From: an uncultured Monoglobus sp. | GTDB taxonomy: Bacteria > Bacillota > Clostridia > Monoglobales > Monoglobaceae | DNA: 37,050 nucleotides | Assembly (NCBI GenBank): GCA_947585115.1 | Contig: CANPWW010000018.1 | Coordinates: forward strand, 1-37,050 | Direction of reading: 5' to 3' | Shown: positions 35,153 through 37,050 of the stretch, piece by piece | How positions within the stretch are numbered: position 1 is the stretch's first letter | Layout of the letters: the number at the start of each line of letters is the position of its first letter | Translations under genes and position numbers: made by a program | Notes under the pieces: generated by a model | Told to the model about the DNA's origin: nothing | What the model saw: only the letters and a program-made list of their open reading frames with translations | The model's database searches: none

Positions 35153-36169
35153 TTGAAAATTCTTGCGATAGAGAGTTCCTGCGACGAGACCGCGGCGGCG
35201 GTGGTGGAGGACGGGACGAATGTTCTCTCAAACGTGATAAATACCCAGATAGAGCTGCATAAGCTCTACGGCGGCGTGGTGCCCGAGATCGCGTCGCGGA
35301 AGCATATCGAGAACATAAGCGCGGTGGTCGACAAGGCGCTCGACGACGCGGGCGTTGCGTTAGAAGAGATCGACGCGGTGGCGGTGACATACGCCCCGGG
35401 TCTTATCGGGGCGCTGCTTGTGGGAGTGTCGTACGCCAAAGGCCTGAGCTTCGCCGCCGGCAAGCCGCTGATCCCCGTTCACCATATCCGCGGCCACATC
35501 TGCGCCAACTACATAGAGACCCCCGACCTTGAGCCGCCCTTTGTTTGCCTCGTGGCGTCGGGCGGCCACAGCAATATCGTGCATGTGAAGTCACGGACGG
35601 ATTACGAGGTCATAGCCTCGACCAACGACGACGCGGCGGGCGAGGCCTTCGACAAGGTATCGCGAGTGCTGGGTCTCGGCTATCCGGGCGGCCCCGCCAT
35701 ACAGAAGGCGGCGGAGAGCGGAAACAGCGGGGCGGTGCGCTTCCCCATGGTCAACATGGGTGAGGGCGGTCTCGATTTCAGTTTCAGCGGAGTAAAGACC
35801 GCGGTGCTGAATTATATACACAATCTTGAGCAGCGCGGCGAGGAGATCAACAAAAACGACATAGCGGCCTCGTTCCAGCAGGCCGTGATCGACGTGCTCT
35901 CGGATCATCTCATAACCGCGGCCGAGGAGCGGAGCGTCAAAACTCTCGCGTTGGCAGGAGGCGTGGCGTCAAACCTGCCCCTTCGGGAGCTGATACAAAA
36001 AAAGGCGTTATCGCGCGGCTTTGAGCTCTATTATCCGAGACCCCTGCTCTGCACCGACAACGCGGCCATGATCGGCTGCGCCGCATACTATGAGTATCTG
36101 GCGGGCAGACGGGCCGATCTGAGCCTCAACGCGTACGCCAATATGGACATCGAGAACCCGATTGCGTGA
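35153..36169 (+). CDS. tsaD: tRNA N6-adenosine threonylcarbamoyltransferase TsaD
   Basis: TsaD transfers the threonylcarbamoyl group to A37 of ANN-decoding tRNAs. The 338-aa ASKHA protein has [19 protein letters not shown], metal ligands H111 and H115 in [16 protein letters not shown], a phosphate-2 region [23 protein letters not shown], and [14 protein letters not shown]. Start TTG 35153 has AGAGGTGG upstream, 10 nt after rimI. TsaB and TsaE, required with TsaD in most bacteria, are not in the window. Confidence 0.97.
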   Translation: MKILAIESSCDETAAAVVEDGTNVLSNVINTQIELHKLYGGVVPEIASRKHIENISAVVDKALDDAGVALEEIDAVAVTYAPGLIGALLVGVSYAKGLSFAAGKPLIPVHHIRGHICANYIETPDLEPPFVCLVASGGHSNIVHVKSRTDYEVIASTNDDAAGEAFDKVSRVLGLGYPGGPAIQKAAESGNSGAVRFPMVNMGEGGLDFSFSGVKTAVLNYIHNLEQRGEEINKNDIAASFQQAVIDVLSDHLITAAEERSVKTLALAGGVASNLPLRELIQKKALSRGFELYYPRPLLCTDNAAMIGCAAYYEYLAGRRADLSLNAYANMDIENPIA

Positions 36170-36228
36170 AATTCGGCATGTAATATTGTGCAAAACACAT
36201 AAATTAGGTATAAAATTTCAATTTATTA

Positions 36229-36257
36229 TTGACGTTTTCTATAATTTATGTTATTAT
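36229..36257 (+). promoter_or_regulatory. Sigma-A promoter for the GltA/NfnB-like gene
   Basis: TTGACG (36229-36234), 17-nt spacer, TATTAT (36252-36257); an overlapping TATAAT lies 3 nt downstream. Confidence 0.6.
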
Positions 36258-36303
36258 AATTTTAAATATATTTTTGTGTATTTAAAAATCGGAGGTGTTT
36301 TTT

Positions 36304-37050
36304 ATGGCATTTAATATTATAAGCGAGGCGAAGCGCTGCCTGCACTGCAAAAAACCGATGTGCAGAGAGGGCTGCCCCATACATACTAATATTCCCGACA
36401 TGATCCAGATGTTTTTAAACGGCAAGATGAACGACGCGGGCAAAATGCTTTTTGACAACAATCCGCTGTCGGTTGTCTGCTCGCTCGTGTGCAACCACGA
36501 GAACCAGTGCCAGGGCCATTGCGTGCTGGGAATAAAGAGCCATCCGGTGCATATCAGCAGCATAGAGAACTATATCTCGTCGGCGTATCTTGAGCGCCTC
36601 GAGTACGAGAAGCCTGAGCCCAACGGCAAAATGGTGGGCATCGTCGGATCGGGCCCGGCCGGAATCACGATCGCGATCGAGCTTGCAAAGCGCGGCTACG
36701 CGGTCACAATCTTTGAGGCCAAGGACAAGATCGGCGGCGTGCTGCGCTACGGCATACCCGAGTTCAGGCTGCCGAAAGTCATTCTCGACAAATACAAAAA
36801 GCTGCTGCTTGAGCTGGGCATAAAAATCAGACCCAACGCCACGATCGGCGGCGCGGTCAGCATCGAGGATATTTTCAGAGACGGATATGACGCGCTGTTC
36901 ATCGGCACGGGCGTGTGGAAGCCCAACAGCCTCAAGATCAAGGGCGAGAGCCTTGGCAACGTGCATTACGCCATAGCCTATCTGATAAATCCCGACGAGT
37001 ACGATCTGGGCAACAGTTTGAATATAATCGGCGCGGGCAATGCGGCCATG
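36304..37050 (+). CDS. GltA/NfnB-type NADPH-dependent flavoprotein, N-terminal part (cut by window end)
   Basis: The visible 249 residues belong to the glutamate synthase small-subunit-like flavoproteins. C12, C15, C20 and C24 in CLHCKKPMCREGCP ligate a [4Fe-4S] cluster with a second Cys group in VCSLVCNHENQCQGHC. The FAD site is VGIVGSGPAGITIAIELAKR. GVLRYGIPEFRLPK and a start of the NADPH site (NIIGAGNAAM) follow. Two related functions are possible: homotetrameric NADPH-GOGAT (TIGR01316 type) or the NfnB subunit of electron-bifurcating transhydrogenase. The N-terminal part does not decide. RBS GGAGG at ATG 36304, own promoter. The frame is open to the last base. Confidence 0.88.
   Translation, partial: MAFNIISEAKRCLHCKKPMCREGCPIHTNIPDMIQMFLNGKMNDAGKMLFDNNPLSVVCSLVCNHENQCQGHCVLGIKSHPVHISSIENYISSAYLERLEYEKPEPNGKMVGIVGSGPAGITIAIELAKRGYAVTIFEAKDKIGGVLRYGIPEFRLPKVILDKYKKLLLELGIKIRPNATIGGAVSIEDIFRDGYDALFIGTGVWKPNSLKIKGESLGNVHYAIAYLINPDEYDLGNSLNIIGAGNAAM

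Overview
The window reads as chromosomal DNA of an uncultured, moderately GC-rich Clostridia-type Firmicute (Oscillospirales-like; the exact taxon cannot be fixed from sequence alone). The evidence is RNase J, GatCAB amidotransferase, two exported SLH-domain proteins, DUF6062, DUF3006 and DUF4358 families, a YwlE-type phosphatase, AGGAGG ribosome binding sites, some TTG and GTG starts, and several near-consensus sigma-A promoters with 17-bp spacers. No rRNA, tRNA, CRISPR array, intact IS element or prophage was recognised.

Layout. 1-348: AT-rich intergenic DNA with one possible 24-aa minus-strand peptide. 349-3860: a degenerate phosphohexomutase-like protein, then rnjA behind its own promoter and a ~330-nt hairpin-rich leader. 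3861-5486: a bidirectional terminator, an XRE regulator (minus), a 104-nt imperfect hairpin, and an Rpn/PD-(D/E)XK transposase-nuclease pseudogene with two 1-nt deletions. 5528-8842: gatC-gatA-gatB from a perfect consensus promoter. 8853-9088: repeat island 1. 9109-9654: DnaQ-family exonuclease. 9703-14813: surface acyl-transfer operon, with an MBOAT, a 724-aa DHHW+SGNH+DUF4358 fusion, and a cytoplasmic GH13. 14825-14992: terminator and repeat island 2. 14995-16940 (minus): mntP, DUF6062, nnrE. 17022-20270: SLH-anchored ComEC-like metallo-beta-lactamase protein, DUF3006, HD hydrolase, TtcA-like thiolase. 20269-20479: repeat island 3 and terminator. 20478-24105 (minus): TIGR03960 radical SAM protein, DUF2344 protein, phosphofructokinase. 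24186-26274: deoxyinosine glycosylase and SLH-GH5 cellulase. 26293-27891: orphan histidine-kinase-like ATPase and lipoprotein. 27897-32975: secA, prfB (programmed frameshift), prfA. 32981-33184: repeat island 4. 33195-36169: t6A block, with a TsaC/Sua5-arginine phosphatase fusion, rimI and tsaD. 36304-end: start of a GltA/NfnB-type flavoprotein, cut by the window edge.

How the genes work together. Much of the window serves translation: GatCAB makes Gln-/Asn-tRNA, TsaC and TsaD make t6A, TtcA-like thiolates tRNA, RF1 and RF2 terminate, RimI acetylates, and RNase J turns over RNA. A second theme is the cell surface: SLH-anchored cellulase, SLH-anchored MBL protein, and the MBOAT/DHHW acylation pair.

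The most notable observations are: (1) four intergenic islands built from the same modules (covarying hairpins, an 18-bp palindrome and heptanucleotide CTANTCN arrays ending in CTACGTT); (2) a prfB frameshift site with UAA instead of the usual UGA, immediately upstream of prfA; (3) a DHHW-SGNH-DUF4358 fusion with two apparent catalytic sites; (4) a TsaC-YwlE fusion; (5) a phosphohexomutase homologue that has lost its catalytic serine motif.
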